Notes under the pieces: model-generated
Seen by the model: only the letters and a program-made list of their open reading frames with translations
Told to the model about the DNA's origin: nothing
Databases searched by the model: none
NCBI GenBank assembly: GCA_964501185.1
Contig: CAZCRT010000068.1
Location: forward strand, 1-6,336
Direction: 5' to 3'
Origin: BS150m-G50 sp964501185 [NCBI: uncultured Bacteroidia bacterium]
Lineage (GTDB): Bacteria; CAIWAD01; BS150m-G50
DNA length: 6,336 nucleotides
Part shown: in pieces, positions 6,189 through 6,336 of the stretch
How the letters are laid out: every line of letters begins with the position of its first letter
Position numbering within the stretch: the stretch's first letter is position 1
Made by a program: the position numbers and the translations under genes

Positions 6189-6213
6189 TTTCACACCCAT
6201 AAAAGCTGTGAAA
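6189..6213. repeat. Internal inverted repeat of the element
   Basis: TTTCACA (6189-6195) and TGTGAAA (6207-6213) are perfect complements around an 11-base loop, close to the middle of the right half of the element. Confidence 0.45.
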
Positions 6214-6293
6214 TAGGTGGTTTTAGTGAGTTCATAGGGTCTTATGTGGTTATTATACATTGAGATAGCTTGGTCCGACCCCATTCTTATCTT

Positions 6294-6336
6294 ATGAAAA
6301 TCCTCGAAATCACCATAAACGACCCCCTGTATACCG
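6294..6336 (+). CDS. Possible start of a gene cut by the window end
   Basis: An ATG at 6294 opens a frame of 14 codons (MKILEITINDPLYT) that is still open at the window edge. The peptide reads like the start of a cytosolic enzyme (N-terminal beta strand, no signal), and GNAT acetyltransferases sometimes begin in a similar way, but this is too short to identify. No clear Shine-Dalgarno sequence precedes it, and the element's right repeat ends only 11 bases upstream. Confidence 0.25.
   Translation, partial: MKILEITINDPLYT

Larger units (their letters stand above)
6063..6283. mobile_element. Probable MITE-like non-autonomous element bounded by 19-bp inverted repeats
   Basis: TGGGGTCGGACCAAGCTAT (6063-6081) recurs as its exact reverse complement at 6265-6283, giving 19 perfect terminal bases and a 221-base element. 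The interior is much more AT-rich than the flanking genes and holds a subterminal direct repeat TGGTTATTAT (6106-6115 and 6247-6256), a hairpin TTTCACA/TGTGAAA, and a short GGGT/ACCC hairpin before six T. No convincing protein is encoded. A possible TTC duplication (6060-6062 and 6284-6286) flanks it, too short to prove transposition. From memory, GGGGTCGGACC- or GGGGTCAGA-type ends often sit beside IS200-like/REP-associated Y1 transposase genes, so mobilisation in trans by such an enzyme is a reasonable inference. Confidence 0.65.

Noticed and set aside
6183-6335. Minus-strand open frame of about 50 codons running in from the window edge across the element's right repeat and ending at TAA 6183-6185.
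   Set aside because: It crosses the inverted repeat and AT-rich interior, has no recognisable motif, and a frame of this length is likely by chance. It could only be rescued if the sequence beyond 6336 continues as a known gene.

Overview
The window comes from a Gram-negative-type bacterium with medium GC content. The evidence is ordinary bacterial gene packing, Shine-Dalgarno-led starts, a signal-peptide-bearing secreted glycosidase, and a probable small inverted-repeat mobile element. The lineage cannot be fixed from the sequence alone. The transporter, HD and lyase genes would fit a gammaproteobacterium, while the secreted GH18 protein with its fibronectin-like tail resembles proteins I associate with the Bacteroidetes/FCB side. 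No rRNA, tRNA, CRISPR array, integrase or transposase gene is visible.

Left part (1-2325, minus strand): a two-gene operon. A secreted family-18 glycoside-hydrolase-like protein (913-2325) overlaps by four bases (ATGA) an EamA/DMT-type ten-helix membrane transporter (32-916). A sigma70-like promoter lies just upstream of the hydrolase.

Centre (2326-2772): a divergent intergenic region of about 450 bases that is not empty. On the minus strand it has a TTGACA-17-TATTTA promoter, about 130 bases with three nested or serial inverted repeats, and a GC hairpin followed by six T. This is the layout of a free-standing small RNA gene, and it lies upstream of the hydrolase operon's own promoter. On the plus strand a 52-codon open frame (2618-2776) ends in an ATGA overlap with the next gene.

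Right part (2773-6047, plus strand): a second, different DMT/EamA transporter (2773-3678), then an HD-domain phosphohydrolase of the YfbR/HDDC2 type (3835-4428), then an aromatic amino acid ammonia-lyase of the HAL/PAL/TAL family (4524-6047). The lyase has an intact Ala-Ser-Gly cofactor triad and an unusual Asn-His selectivity pair. HD and lyase genes are 95 bases apart with no terminator between them and are probably co-transcribed. A promoter in front of the HD gene suggests that the pair can be expressed apart from the transporter.

End (6048-6336): AT-rich non-coding DNA holding a 221-base element bounded by perfect 19-base inverted repeats (6063-6081 and 6265-6283) with internal hairpins, best read as a MITE or similar non-autonomous element. 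A possible gene start follows 11 bases later and runs off the window. The most novel-looking items are the candidate small RNA and the inverted-repeat element. The lyase's substrate is the main open biochemical question.
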